Source: DASWJZ01 sp963739005
GTDB taxonomy: Bacteria; Pseudomonadota; Alphaproteobacteria; Rhizobiales; Afifellaceae
DNA: 64,000 bases
NCBI GenBank assembly: GCA_963739005.1
Contig: CAVTYQ010000007.1
Span: 682,001-746,000 of the forward strand
Direction of reading: 5' to 3'
Positions 56,058 to 64,000 of the stretch are shown here, piece by piece. Under the pieces are notes generated by a model. The model searched no databases. It saw nothing but the letters and a program-made list of their open reading frames with translations, and was not told the DNA's origin. How positions within the stretch are numbered: the first letter of the stretch is position 1; the number at the start of each line of letters is the position of its first letter. The position numbers were made by a program, and so were the translations under genes.

Positions 56058-58562
56058 CTAACCTTCGAGCGTTGCTTTCACAGTCGTCGCCAGCTCCTTC
56101 AGCGAGAAGGGCTTTGGCAGGAACTGGAAGCTCTTTTCGTCCTTCGGCAGATGCCGCTCGAATGCGTCCTCGGCATAGCCGGAGACGAAGATGATCTTCA
56201 GGTCCGGCTGGCGCTTGCGAAGTTCACGCAGGAGCGTCGGCCCATCCATGCCGGGCATCACCACGTCGGAGACGACGAGGTCGACCGGTTCGTCGAGCCC
56301 GGCGATCAGGTCGAGCGCCTCCTGGCCCGAGGCGGCCTGGTAGACGGTGTAGCCGCGCGCCTCGAGCGCGCGCCCGGCGAAGGCGCGGACCGCCTCCTCG
56401 TCTTCCACAAGGAGGATGCGGGCGCTGCCGGTCAGGTCGGACGGGCCGGCCGCCTGCGTCTCCTTCTTCTCAACCTCCGGCTCATGCTCGTGGCGCGGCA
56501 GCAGGATGCGGAAGGTGGCGCCGGCGCCGGGCTTCGAATCGACATAGACGTAGCCGCCGGTCTGCTTGACGATGCCGTAGACGGTGGAGAGACCGAGGCC
56601 GGTCCCCTTCCCCACCTCCTTGGTGGAGAAGAACGGCTCGAAGATCTTCTCCTTCACCTCCGCCGTCATGCCGGCGCCGGTGTCGACGACCTCAAGAAGC
56701 ACGTAGTCGCCGGGCTTGAAGCCCTGCTCCTTGAACTTGATGCTCTCGGCGGCGGTCACGTTGGCGGTTCGGATCTTGAGCTTGCCGCCGTCGGGCATGG
56801 CGTCGCGCGCGTTGACAGCGAGGTTCACGATCACCTGCTCGAGCTGATTGAGGTCCGCCTTGATCGGCCAGACGTCGCGCCCGTGGTTCACGTCGAGCTC
56901 GATCGTCTCGCCGAGGAGTCGCGCGAGGAGCACCGAGATGTCGGAGAGCGCCTCGTCGAGGTCGATGACGGTGGGCCTCAGCGTCTGTCGCCTGGAGAAT
57001 GCCAGCAGCTGGCGGACGAGACCGGCCGCGCGATTGGCATTCTGCTTGATGTTCATGATGTCCTGGAAGGACGGGTCGGTCGGCCGGTGCGAGGTGAGGA
57101 GGAGATCGGAGAAGCCGATGATGGCGGTCAGCATGTTGTTGAAGTCGTGCGCGATGCCGCCGGCGAGTTGGCCGACCGCCTGCATCTTCTGGCTCTGCGC
57201 GAACTGCAGTTCGAGCGCGCGCTGTTCGGTCGTCTCCAGCGCATAGATGACCGCGGCATCCTCGCTCTCGTCGCTTTCGAGGATCGGCGAGACGAAGAAG
57301 CGCGCGCTCTGCTCGGGCGAATCCAACAGCGCGGCGTCGACTGCCGGGATCGCACTTTGGCCGGCAACCGCCGCACTGATCGCCGCGGCGAGGCCGGCAC
57401 GATCCGATTCCCGCACAAGCTCCGAAAGCGTCCTGCCGGCGGCTCCCTGCTTGCCGAAGAGCATGACGAAGCGTGCATTGGTGAGGGCGATGCGGCCTTC
57501 GCGGTCGACCGATGCGATCGCCATCGGCGTGTTGTTGAAGAAGCGCGCGAAGCGCATCTCGGCGATGCGGCCGGCCTGGCGGTCGTCGCCGGGACGCATG
57601 TCGAGGACAAGCGTGCGCGACGCGCCGATTGTGCCGTCGGGCGCCACCGGCACGCGGTGGATCAGCCGGACGGGAAGCCGCGTCCCGTCGGTGCGCACGA
57701 GGTCGATATTGAACGTCTCCGCCTCGCGGCGGCTCGGATTCGCCGCCTGCAGGACGGAGAGCCCCTCGACCGTCACGATGTCGCGTATCTGCGCCGCCCC
57801 CGGCTCGAACTCCGCGAGATCGATGCCAATCCACTCGGCCAGCGTCGCATTCATGTAGCGGATGCGCCCGTCGGGCTCGAGCGAGAAGAAGCCGGCCGGC
57901 GCGTGGTCGAGATAGTCGATGGCGTTCTGCAGTTCCTGGAAGATGTTCTCCTGGTGCTCGCGCTCGCGCGTGATATCGGCGATCAGCCAGCCGATGCGCG
58001 CGTCCGGGCCGCCGGCCGGATTGACGCGCACGCGATACCAGCGCGCGCCGCTCGCCTTGCCACCGATGCCTCCGGGCATGCGGATTTCTTCGGCCGCGCG
58101 GCGACCGCGGTCGGCCGCGACGGCAAGCCTGTGGACGGCCTCGGCGGCGTCGGGATTGTCGGAGAAGAGGCGCTCGATAGAATGCAGGTCGCCGTCGTTC
58201 GTCGCGCCGGTGAGCTTCAGATACGCGGCGTTCGCCCAAAGCGGCGTTCCGTCCGCCGCCGTCATGAGGACGCCCTCCGCCATGTTCTCCAGGAGCGCCT
58301 GCGCCGCGCCACCCGATTCGGCCGGCGCCTCCGGCGGGTTCCGCCAGCCCAGGATCCCGGCCGCCCCGGCAAGCAGCGCAACCACGCCCACCGTGGACAG
58401 GATTCCGACCAAGAGGACGACGACCAGCGCCGCGGCCGGATCGGGAAGGAAAACATAGCCGCTTGCCGCCGCAAGGAGCACGACCACCAGCGCCGCGACC
58501 AACGCGAAGCGTCCCTGGGCGGATCGCGCCCAGCCCGCCTCTGCCGATCCGTCTTGCCGCAT
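56058..58562 (-). CDS. cckA: Hybrid sensor histidine kinase CckA
   Basis: An 834-residue kinase with two N-terminal helices (about residues 20-70), three PAS-like regions (about 90-460), HisKA with H-box GGIAHDFNNMLTAIIGFSDLLL, an HATPase with NLAVNARDAMPDGGKLKIRT and GKGTGLGLSTVYGIVKQTGGYVYVDSKPGAGATF, and a C-terminal receiver with the Asp of VVSDVVMPGMDGP. Architecture and sequence match CckA, which phosphorylates CtrA and CpdR through ChpT in alphaproteobacterial cell-cycle control. The nearby GGDEF protein is notable because c-di-GMP controls CckA in Caulobacter. ATG at 58562 is chosen. Confidence 0.93.
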   Translation of the reverse strand: MRQDGSAEAGWARSAQGRFALVAALVVVLLAAASGYVFLPDPAAALVVVLLVGILSTVGVVALLAGAAGILGWRNPPEAPAESGGAAQALLENMAEGVLMTAADGTPLWANAAYLKLTGATNDGDLHSIERLFSDNPDAAEAVHRLAVAADRGRRAAEEIRMPGGIGGKASGARWYRVRVNPAGGPDARIGWLIADITREREHQENIFQELQNAIDYLDHAPAGFFSLEPDGRIRYMNATLAEWIGIDLAEFEPGAAQIRDIVTVEGLSVLQAANPSRREAETFNIDLVRTDGTRLPVRLIHRVPVAPDGTIGASRTLVLDMRPGDDRQAGRIAEMRFARFFNNTPMAIASVDREGRIALTNARFVMLFGKQGAAGRTLSELVRESDRAGLAAAISAAVAGQSAIPAVDAALLDSPEQSARFFVSPILESDESEDAAVIYALETTEQRALELQFAQSQKMQAVGQLAGGIAHDFNNMLTAIIGFSDLLLTSHRPTDPSFQDIMNIKQNANRAAGLVRQLLAFSRRQTLRPTVIDLDEALSDISVLLARLLGETIELDVNHGRDVWPIKADLNQLEQVIVNLAVNARDAMPDGGKLKIRTANVTAAESIKFKEQGFKPGDYVLLEVVDTGAGMTAEVKEKIFEPFFSTKEVGKGTGLGLSTVYGIVKQTGGYVYVDSKPGAGATFRILLPRHEHEPEVEKKETQAAGPSDLTGSARILLVEDEEAVRAFAGRALEARGYTVYQAASGQEALDLIAGLDEPVDLVVSDVVMPGMDGPTLLRELRKRQPDLKIIFVSGYAEDAFERHLPKDEKSFQFLPKPFSLKELATTVKATLEG

Positions 58563-58746
58563 CTCAACCGACCCCCGGGAGAACCTATCCGATTCGCTCG
58601 GCCGGACCGGGCGCACCTTGTATGCTCGCAATTCGCTTTTCAACGCCGCGCCGCGGTCTTGACACGATAGGCGGTTTGAACGGCAGACCCGTTCCGTCTA
58701 TTGTCACAGGGTGCGCCGCGCCCTCCCCGCGGCGAGGGAGAAGTTG

Positions 58747-60024
58747 ATGAGCCAACTCGGCCCGGTCGGCATAGCTTTGATCGCCCTTGGGGCGGTCCTC
58801 GTGCTCGGCCTTGCGGCGCTCGTCCTCAGGTGGACGGTTTTCAGCCGGCGTAAGGGCCGGAAGCACGAACACGAAACGGCCGGTTTCCACGGCGACGGGC
58901 GCATCGCCGTCCTGGAGACGACGGTGATCGACGAGCGGCGGAAGCTCGTGCTCGTCCGCTGCGACGACGTGGAGCATCTGATCGTGGTCGGCGGTCCGGC
59001 GGACCTCCTGGTCGAAAGCGACGTGAAGAAGGTGCGCCCGCAGGCGCCGGCCGCGAGGACCCCGCCGGCGCACCCGTTGCAGGCCTTGCCGGCCGCGCAA
59101 CCCGCCGCGAGCCCGCCCCGCGTACCCCCGGCAATGGGGGCGTCGCTCGACGCGGCGATCGCCGCGGCAATCCCGAAAGGATCGCCGGACACGCGCTCGA
59201 GCCGCTCGCCCGCCGAGCCGCGCGCGCCGCTTCCGCCGCGCGAAGGGCTTGCCACCGTGAATCCCCGGCCAGCCGGCCGCAACGGCGAATCCCTGTCGCC
59301 TCCCGCGCCGCCGAGGATCGAGGAAACCCCGCGTCCCGCAGTCTCACGCGCACCGGCAAGGGACACCGCAAGGCGAGAGGCCGCGCAGCCGCGCCGCGCC
59401 GCTCCGCAGCCGGCGGCGCGCCAGATCGAGCCGCCGCGCCCGCAGACGGGCGGCGAGCGTTCCGCCCGAACCGGCCGTGCCAATGGCGAGCCCGGAGGGC
59501 TCCCGGTCGCACAGGTTCCCTGGGTGGAGCCCGCTTCGATCGAGGACGAGATCGGGCAGGCGCTGCGTTTCGAGACGCCGCGGAGTGCAGCCGCTCCGGC
59601 AGCGCGGCGGGAACCCGCCCCGGCAAAGAGTGCGGTCGATTCCACCACAACGCTCGGCGACCTCGCCGATCGGCTGGAGGAAGCGCTGGCGCGCGAGATT
59701 CAGACGGTCGCTTCTCCTACCGCCCGCCGCGCCGAACCGGAGCCCCCCGAACCCCGCGCCGAGAGGGGAACGTCGGGATCGATGGACAACACTGAGCGGA
59801 CGAAGCGGCCTGCGGGCCGCGACCGTCAGGAGAAGCGCGAGCGGCCCGAGTCGACCCGGCAGAGCGCGCCGCCGGAGCCCGCGCGCGAGCCTCCGCAGCC
59901 GGAGCGCCGCGAAGAGGCGCCCGTCATCAGCCTGAATGCCCGCCGGCGCGAGGCATCCGACCCGCTCGAAGACGAGATGGCGCGGCTCCTCGGCGAACTC
60001 ACCGGCGACACGAAGGGGCGCTAG
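58747..60024 (+). CDS. FliO-domain protein with long proline-rich tail
   Basis: A 425-residue protein. Residues 5-33 form a transmembrane helix (GPVGIALIALGAVLVLGLAALVLRW), followed by a FliO-type domain (IAVLETTVIDERRKLVLVRCDDVEHLIVVGGPADLLVESDVKKV, about 50-95). The remaining 325 residues are low complexity and rich in Pro, Ala, Arg and Glu, with a short conserved-looking acidic end (DEMARLLGELTGD). FliO helps build the flagellar type III export gate. No other flagellar genes are near; divergent from cckA. ATG at 58747 follows GGGAGAAGTTG. Confidence 0.75.
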   Translation: MSQLGPVGIALIALGAVLVLGLAALVLRWTVFSRRKGRKHEHETAGFHGDGRIAVLETTVIDERRKLVLVRCDDVEHLIVVGGPADLLVESDVKKVRPQAPAARTPPAHPLQALPAAQPAASPPRVPPAMGASLDAAIAAAIPKGSPDTRSSRSPAEPRAPLPPREGLATVNPRPAGRNGESLSPPAPPRIEETPRPAVSRAPARDTARREAAQPRRAAPQPAARQIEPPRPQTGGERSARTGRANGEPGGLPVAQVPWVEPASIEDEIGQALRFETPRSAAAPAARREPAPAKSAVDSTTTLGDLADRLEEALAREIQTVASPTARRAEPEPPEPRAERGTSGSMDNTERTKRPAGRDRQEKRERPESTRQSAPPEPAREPPQPERREEAPVISLNARRREASDPLEDEMARLLGELTGDTKGR

Positions 60025-60045
60025 CGCCTCCCTCCCCGCGTTGCA

Positions 60046-60876
60046 CTAAACGATCGTCAGCGTCATCCCCGGAAGCGCTAGGCCGTCAAGCTCGGTGCTC
60101 CAGCTTTCGCCGGGCTTCACCGGAAAGGCCCGGGTCACCGTGCCCGTCGTGACGATATCGCCGGCACGAAGCCCAAGGCCGAAGGGATAGGCCGCGAGGC
60201 CCCGCACGAGGTGGCCAAGCGCCGTCAGCGGACCCCCTCCGAGCACGTTCCGGGCGGCGCCCCGATCGATCTCCGCCCCATCGCAGGAAAGCAGGATCGC
60301 GAAATCGGAGAGCGCCGCCTGCCAGCGCTTACGCTCGTCCGGAGCGATGCCGATGAAAGGTCCGTGCCGGTAGCAGCCGTGGAGCGCGAAGGCCGCGACG
60401 GTATCGGCAGCCTTGAAGCGCCAACGCGGAAAGACCGACTGCACGATCTCGAAGCCGTGCGCGACCGCATCGACGCATGCGAGCAGTTCGGATTCATCCA
60501 TTTCAGCGCCGGGCGGCGTCGCGATGCGGAACGCAATCTCGGGCTCGATGCGCGGCTCGGAGAGCGCGCCGACCTTGCAGGTCGCGAAGCCCCCGGCATC
60601 CGCCGCGGCCAGCGTCGAATCGTACATCGGCCCCCAGATCGGGGCGTGAACGCCGTACTCGTCCCAGATCGTCTCGTTGGTGAAGCCGATCTTCCAGCCG
60701 ACCGGCCGCTCGCCGCGCGCCATCCGCGCTCGCGTGATCGCGGCGGAGACCCGGTAGGCGTCGGCAAGATCGAAGGCGGGAATGGCGTCGCTGATCGGGG
60801 AAATGGACCGCGTCGAATCCCCGGCGGAAAGGATCAGGCCGGCGATCCGAGCGACGTCATTGTCCGCGATGGGCAA
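60046..60876 (-). CDS. 2-keto-4-pentenoate hydratase/FAH-family protein
   Basis: A 276-residue protein of the fumarylacetoacetate hydrolase superfamily: ERPVGWKIGFTNETIWDEYGVHAPIWGPMYDSTL, SEPRIEPEIAFRIATPP (metal-binding Glu pair), FEIVQSVFPRWRF and LRAGDIVTTGTVTRAFPVKPGE. MhpD/DmpE-like hydratases act in meta-cleavage of aromatics; 4-oxalocrotonate decarboxylase is also possible. No companion pathway genes are adjacent, so the substrate is uncertain. Confidence 0.82.
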   Translation of the reverse strand: MPIADNDVARIAGLILSAGDSTRSISPISDAIPAFDLADAYRVSAAITRARMARGERPVGWKIGFTNETIWDEYGVHAPIWGPMYDSTLAAADAGGFATCKVGALSEPRIEPEIAFRIATPPGAEMDESELLACVDAVAHGFEIVQSVFPRWRFKAADTVAAFALHGCYRHGPFIGIAPDERKRWQAALSDFAILLSCDGAEIDRGAARNVLGGGPLTALGHLVRGLAAYPFGLGLRAGDIVTTGTVTRAFPVKPGESWSTELDGLALPGMTLTIV

Positions 60877-60931
60877 ATCTCAGCGACCTGCCACGCTTCG
60901 CGCACCAGAGAGGCGCACGAAGCGCGTCTTC

Positions 60932-61363
60932 TCACTCGTCGCGATAGACGCGCTCACGCCGCTCGTGACGCTCCTGCGCCTCGATCGAGAGCGTCGCGAT
61001 CGGCCGCGCGTCGAGGCGCTTCAAGCTGATCGGCTCGCCTGTCTCTTCGCAATAGCCGTAGGTGCCGTCGTCAAGGCGCTTCAGCGCGGCATCGATCTTC
61101 GAGATGAGCTTGCGCTGGCGGTCGCGGGCGCGAAGCTCGATCGAGCGGTCGGTCTCCGATGACGCGCGGTCGGCGTAGTCCGGGTGATTGTGGCTCTCCG
61201 CCTGCAGGGCCTCGAGCGTTTCCCGGCTCTCCGCCAGGATTTCTTCTTTCCACTGAGTCAGTTTTTTTCGGAAGTACTCCCGCTGCCGCTCGTTCATGAA
61301 CGGTTCGCGGTCGCTTGGCCTGTAGCCGTTTAGCTTCGACAGCACCGGCATGGTCGACAGCAT
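60932..61363 (-). CDS. dksA: DksA/TraR-type RNA polymerase-binding regulator
   Basis: A 143-residue DksA: REYFRKKLTQWKEEILAESRETLEALQAESHNHPDYADRASSETDRSIELRARDRQRKLISKIDAALKRLDDGTYGYCEETGEPISLKRLDARPIATLSIEAQERHERRERVYRDE. The coiled-coil tip with DRASSETD fits the functional DxxDxA region. The zinc finger is reduced: only one Cys (GYCEETG...ATLSIEAQE), as in the zinc-independent DksA of Rhodobacter and other Alphaproteobacteria. It sets RNA polymerase response to ppGpp. A longer/shorter start (Met5) is possible. Confidence 0.93.
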   Translation of the reverse strand: MLSTMPVLSKLNGYRPSDREPFMNERQREYFRKKLTQWKEEILAESRETLEALQAESHNHPDYADRASSETDRSIELRARDRQRKLISKIDAALKRLDDGTYGYCEETGEPISLKRLDARPIATLSIEAQERHERRERVYRDE

Positions 61364-61517
61364 CCCTCACTCCCCGTTGCGGGCGCATATACGGGAGAAG
61401 GCGCGGCGGTTGCAAGCAGAATGGTTTGAAGCATTTGTGAAAAGAGCCGCAAACTTAACGCGTTAGCCGGCTGCGGCCATTTGCCGATCTTTAACCTTGC
61501 TATGGCAGCTTTCTAGC

Positions 61518-61946
61518 ATGCGCAGCGTAGTATCGAGTTTCCGAGCGCAGGCCGAGGCACAAGCGCGAGAGCTTCTCCAAGCGATCGAAGCGGCCGAAGG
61601 CGTGATCGTCTCATCCATCGAACGCGAATGTTCGGCGCTCCGCGCCGGGCAGATGCTGGCGGCACAGGCGCTTCGAGTCCGCCTGCGCGACGCCGCCAAA
61701 CTCTATGTCAACCTGATCCGCGCGGCACGCGCTTCCTTGTGGACGCTCGAACAGGTGCTCCCTGGAATCAGCGATCATCTCGACGCGCGCCGTGCCGCAT
61801 TCGCCGCGCTCCTCAGAATCGAGCTCGCGGTCCTGGCGGCGGAGCGCGCGGCGACGGAGATGACGGCGCAAGCGGTCGCATCGGCGCCGAACGTCACGCC
61901 GATCAGAAACGTGCGCCGCCGGCACAGACGGCGCAAAGCCGGTTAG
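61518..61946 (+). CDS. Hypothetical protein, helical with basic C-terminus
   Basis: A 142-residue mostly helical protein (MRSVVSSFRAQAEAQARELLQAIEAAEGVIVSSIERECSALRAGQMLAAQALRVRLRDAAKLYVNLIRAARASLWTLEQVLP) ending in a very basic tail (NVRRRHRRRKAG) that could bind nucleic acid or phospholipid. I recognise no family. It is convergent with kdpE and divergent from dksA. Confidence 0.65.
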   Translation: MRSVVSSFRAQAEAQARELLQAIEAAEGVIVSSIERECSALRAGQMLAAQALRVRLRDAAKLYVNLIRAARASLWTLEQVLPGISDHLDARRAAFAALLRIELAVLAAERAATEMTAQAVASAPNVTPIRNVRRRHRRRKAG

Positions 61947-61983
61947 CATCGGGCCGCAGGCGCGTCGCCACGCGCTGGAATCC

Positions 61984-62673
61984 TCAATCCGGCGCCCGCA
62001 GCCGATAGCCGATGCCCGTCTCCGTCAGCACATATTCGGGCCGCTCCGGATCGTTCTCGATCTTCTGCCGCAGTTGTCGGACATAGACGCGCAGGTACTG
62101 CGCATCGGTCGTCTGGTCCCACAGCTTGTCGAGCAGGAATTTGTGGGTAAGCACCTTGCCGGCGTGCTGCACCAGCACGCGAAGGAGGTCGTACTCCTTG
62201 GGCGACAACTTCACCTCGCAATCGCCTGCTTTGACGACGCGTCGCACAAGATCCACGGATAGATTGCCCACCCGAAAGATTGGCCGCTCTCCCTGAATCT
62301 GCAATTGATGCCGCAAGGCCGCCCGCACGCGCGCAAGCAGTTCGTTCATGCCGAACGGCTTGGTGACGTAGTCGTCGGCGCCGAGGTCTAGCGCCTCGAC
62401 CTTGCCGACCTCATCGCCGCGGCTCGACAGGACGACGATCGCAGCATTCTCGTTGCGCGTCCTGATCACGCGCAAGAGCTCGAGGCCCTGCATGTCAGGC
62501 AAACCCAAATCGAGGATGATCAGGTCCGGATTCTGCGCAAGAAGTTGCAGGGCGGACTTGCCGTTCGGCGCCTCCAGAATCTCGTAGTCCTGCGTGCCCA
62601 GCCCCATGCGCAGCAGCTTCCGGATCGGAGGCTCGTCGTCGACGACGAGGACTTTCAGAGGACCGGCGCTCAT
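61984..62673 (-). CDS. kdpE: KdpE response regulator
   Basis: A 229-residue OmpR-family regulator. The receiver domain holds VVDDEPPIRKLLR, the phospho-Asp in DLIILDLGLPDMQGLELLR and KPFGMNELLARVRAALR. The C-terminal winged helix has KLSPKEYDLLRVLVQHAGKVLTHKFLLDKLWDQTTDAQYLRVYVRQLRQKIENDPERPEYVLTETGIGYRL. This is the KdpE pattern. Its start overlaps the kdpD stop (ATGA). It activates the high-affinity K+ ATPase kdpFABC under K+ limitation; those genes are outside the window. Confidence 0.95.
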   Translation of the reverse strand: MSAGPLKVLVVDDEPPIRKLLRMGLGTQDYEILEAPNGKSALQLLAQNPDLIILDLGLPDMQGLELLRVIRTRNENAAIVVLSSRGDEVGKVEALDLGADDYVTKPFGMNELLARVRAALRHQLQIQGERPIFRVGNLSVDLVRRVVKAGDCEVKLSPKEYDLLRVLVQHAGKVLTHKFLLDKLWDQTTDAQYLRVYVRQLRQKIENDPERPEYVLTETGIGYRLRAPD

Positions 62674-64000
62674 GCGGCTTCGCCTAAATGCTTGGCCTGG
62701 GCTGGGATTGGCAGCCGCAGTGTAAACACGGCACCTGTGCGGTCGGTTCGGTTTGCCGCAGTGATTGTGCCGCGCATCGCCTCGATGAAGCCGCGGGAAA
62801 TCGCCAAGCCCAGACCGGTCCCGGCGCGGACCCGATCGCCTTTCCGCGCCCGGTAGAACTTATCGAAGATGCGCTCTAGCTCGGCGACCGGAATGCCCTC
62901 GCCTTCGTCACTGATTTGAAGGAATACGGCGTCGTCCTCGCGCCAGCTGCGGACGCTGATGACTGTACTGGCGGGCGCATATTTCACTGCGTTGTCGAGG
63001 AGATTGAAAAGGATCTGCTCGAACAGCACCGCGTCCAGCTCCAGCATCGGGAGATCACCGGCAAGGTCGAGGTCGACCCGATGCAGCGCGAGGATTTTTT
63101 CGGCGCGGCGCAGCACGCTGCCGACGGCCTCATGCAAATCCTGCAACGCGGCATTCGGCGCAATCGCACCAGACTCGAGTTTCGTCATGTCGAGCAAATT
63201 GGCGATGAAGCGGTTGAGCCGTTCCGATTCGTCGATGACCGTTGCCAGGAGATCGGCCTTCTGATCGTCGGTCAGTTTGTCGGAGAGATCACGCAGCGCT
63301 TCGGATGCTCCGAGTACGGCGGCAAGCGGCGTCTTCAGATCATGCGAGATCGAGGTCAGCAAAGCAGAGCGCAGGCGTTCGGTCTCGGTCGTGCGTTTGA
63401 CCCTCTCCATGTCCTCGACGAGGTAGACGCGCTCGATTGCAAGCGCGCTCTGGTCGATCAGGGCGTCGAGCAACCGCCGTTCGGCCGGGTTCGGCAGCGG
63501 ACCATCCTTTTCACTGTCGATTCCAACGACCCCTATCGCCGCGCGTCCGGTACGCATCGGCAGGAACAGCCGCTTGGCGTCAGGCAGGGCGCTCGCGCTA
63601 CGTCCTGCGGGCTCGTTGTGCTGCCACGCCCACTGGGCGGCCGCCATATCGGGATCGTCCAAACGATCTTCCGGCGGATAGCCTGCCTTCACGGAGATCG
63701 CGCCGTTCTCGGGCAGAAGCAGCACAACCCGTACGTTCAGCATCAGCGCGGTCTGATAGGCGGTGGCCCAAAGCACGTCATCGAGAGTGCCCCCGCCGGC
63801 AAGCTTGCGGCTGAAGCTGTAGAGCAGCTCGGTCGTGCGCAGGCGCGCCGTGGCGGCGTTCGCTTCGATGCGCGCGCGGGCGGCGACGTTCGAGACGATG
63901 ATCGCGATGACCGTGAAGAACAGCACCGCGATGACGTCCTTCGGCTCATCGATCGTGAATGTGTAGTACGGCGCGGTGAAAAGGAAATTGTAGCAGAGCG
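62670..64000 (-). CDS. kdpD: KdpD sensor kinase, C-terminal part
   Basis: The reading frame is open through the right edge, so the 5' end is outside. About 440 residues are visible: the end of the transmembrane block (CYNFLFTAPYYTFTIDEPKD, VIAVLFFTVIAIIVSNVAARAR), a GAF domain (RLRTTELLYSFSRKLAGGGTLDDVLWATAYQTALML...), the H-box SALLTSISHDLKTPLAAVLGASEAL and HATPase with LFNLLDNAVKYAPASTVISV and AGTGLGLAISRGFIEAMRGTITAANR. Overlaps kdpE by 4 bases. It senses K+ and turgor. Confidence 0.95.
   Translation of the reverse strand, partial: LCYNFLFTAPYYTFTIDEPKDVIAVLFFTVIAIIVSNVAARARIEANAATARLRTTELLYSFSRKLAGGGTLDDVLWATAYQTALMLNVRVVLLLPENGAISVKAGYPPEDRLDDPDMAAAQWAWQHNEPAGRSASALPDAKRLFLPMRTGRAAIGVVGIDSEKDGPLPNPAERRLLDALIDQSALAIERVYLVEDMERVKRTTETERLRSALLTSISHDLKTPLAAVLGASEALRDLSDKLTDDQKADLLATVIDESERLNRFIANLLDMTKLESGAIAPNAALQDLHEAVGSVLRRAEKILALHRVDLDLAGDLPMLELDAVLFEQILFNLLDNAVKYAPASTVISVRSWREDDAVFLQISDEGEGIPVAELERIFDKFYRARKGDRVRAGTGLGLAISRGFIEAMRGTITAANRTDRTGAVFTLRLPIPAQAKHLGEAA

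Overview
This is a GC-rich, densely coded window from an alphaproteobacterial chromosome, most likely of the order Hyphomicrobiales (Rhizobiales). The evidence is a CckA cell-cycle kinase, the DUF1476 zeta inhibitor of F1-ATPase, a DksA-like protein with a single zinc-finger cysteine, recA upstream of alaS with an alphaproteobacterial GAAC-N7-GAAC SOS box, the purC-purS-purQ...purL-bolA-grxD order, and a livHMGF-DUF6867-livK operon. I cannot name the genus. I found no rRNA, tRNA or CRISPR array.

Layout. 1-4.1 kb: the end of a membrane protein, then molybdenum-hydroxylase maturation genes (a MoeA-like/MobA-like fusion and two XdhC-family proteins) around a VOC-fold gene. 4.1-7.4 kb: a secreted polysaccharide-lyase-like protein, then class II nirK divergent from an NnrR-like Crp/Fnr regulator with a matching box between them. 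7.4-14.1 kb: an orphan sugar-type ABC ATPase, a stand-alone AceE-like transketolase, a PAQR/hemolysin-III protein, a frameshifted CoxE-like VWA gene and its MoxR/CoxD-like ATPase. 14.1-18.8 kb: a YcaQ-like DNA glycosylase and pcaB-pcaD-pcaC (beta-ketoadipate pathway) plus a DUF5996 gene. 19-24.7 kb: a complete branched-chain amino acid ABC transporter operon. 24.8-32.3 kb: a small DUF3096 gene, P1 peptidase, rpe, purB, two small membrane proteins, an HpaI-like aldolase, the DUF1476 gene and purC-purS-purQ-lipoprotein. 34.8-46.5 kb: purL, bolA, grxD, rhodanese, MFS pump, exported phosphoesterase, rpsD, murI, a TrmJ-like methyltransferase, a TetR regulator divergent from an exported AhpD-like protein, a TfoX-domain gene and icd. 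46.5-64 kb: alaS, a mobile element, a TPR gene, recA, a diguanylate cyclase, cckA, a FliO-domain gene, a hydratase, dksA, and kdpE with the 3' part of kdpD.

Two accessory insertions stand out. The first (about 32.4-34.5 kb) separates purQ and its trailing lipoprotein gene from purL. It has clearly lower GC and carries two translationally coupled genes on the opposite strand: a small protein with a C-terminal CxxC...Cx4C zinc-ribbon-like motif, and a membrane-anchored protein ending in two OST-HTH/LOTUS domains. I do not recognise this pair as a described system. The second (49257-52787) lies between alaS and the TPR/recA region. It has perfect 21-bp terminal inverted repeats starting GGTAGTG and is flanked by an exact 8-bp direct repeat, GCGCGGGG. 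It encodes an IS1-family transposase and seven passenger genes: a Gp49/HigB-like toxin, an XRE antitoxin and a DUF6941 protein in one overlapping operon, plus two small gene pairs. I read it as an intact passenger-carrying IS1-family element that moves a toxin-antitoxin-like module.

Other points to check are a second SOS-like box upstream of a small Pro/Ala-repeat membrane protein, twin operator palindromes between the TetR regulator and the AhpD-like gene, and a single-base frameshift in the CoxE-like gene.
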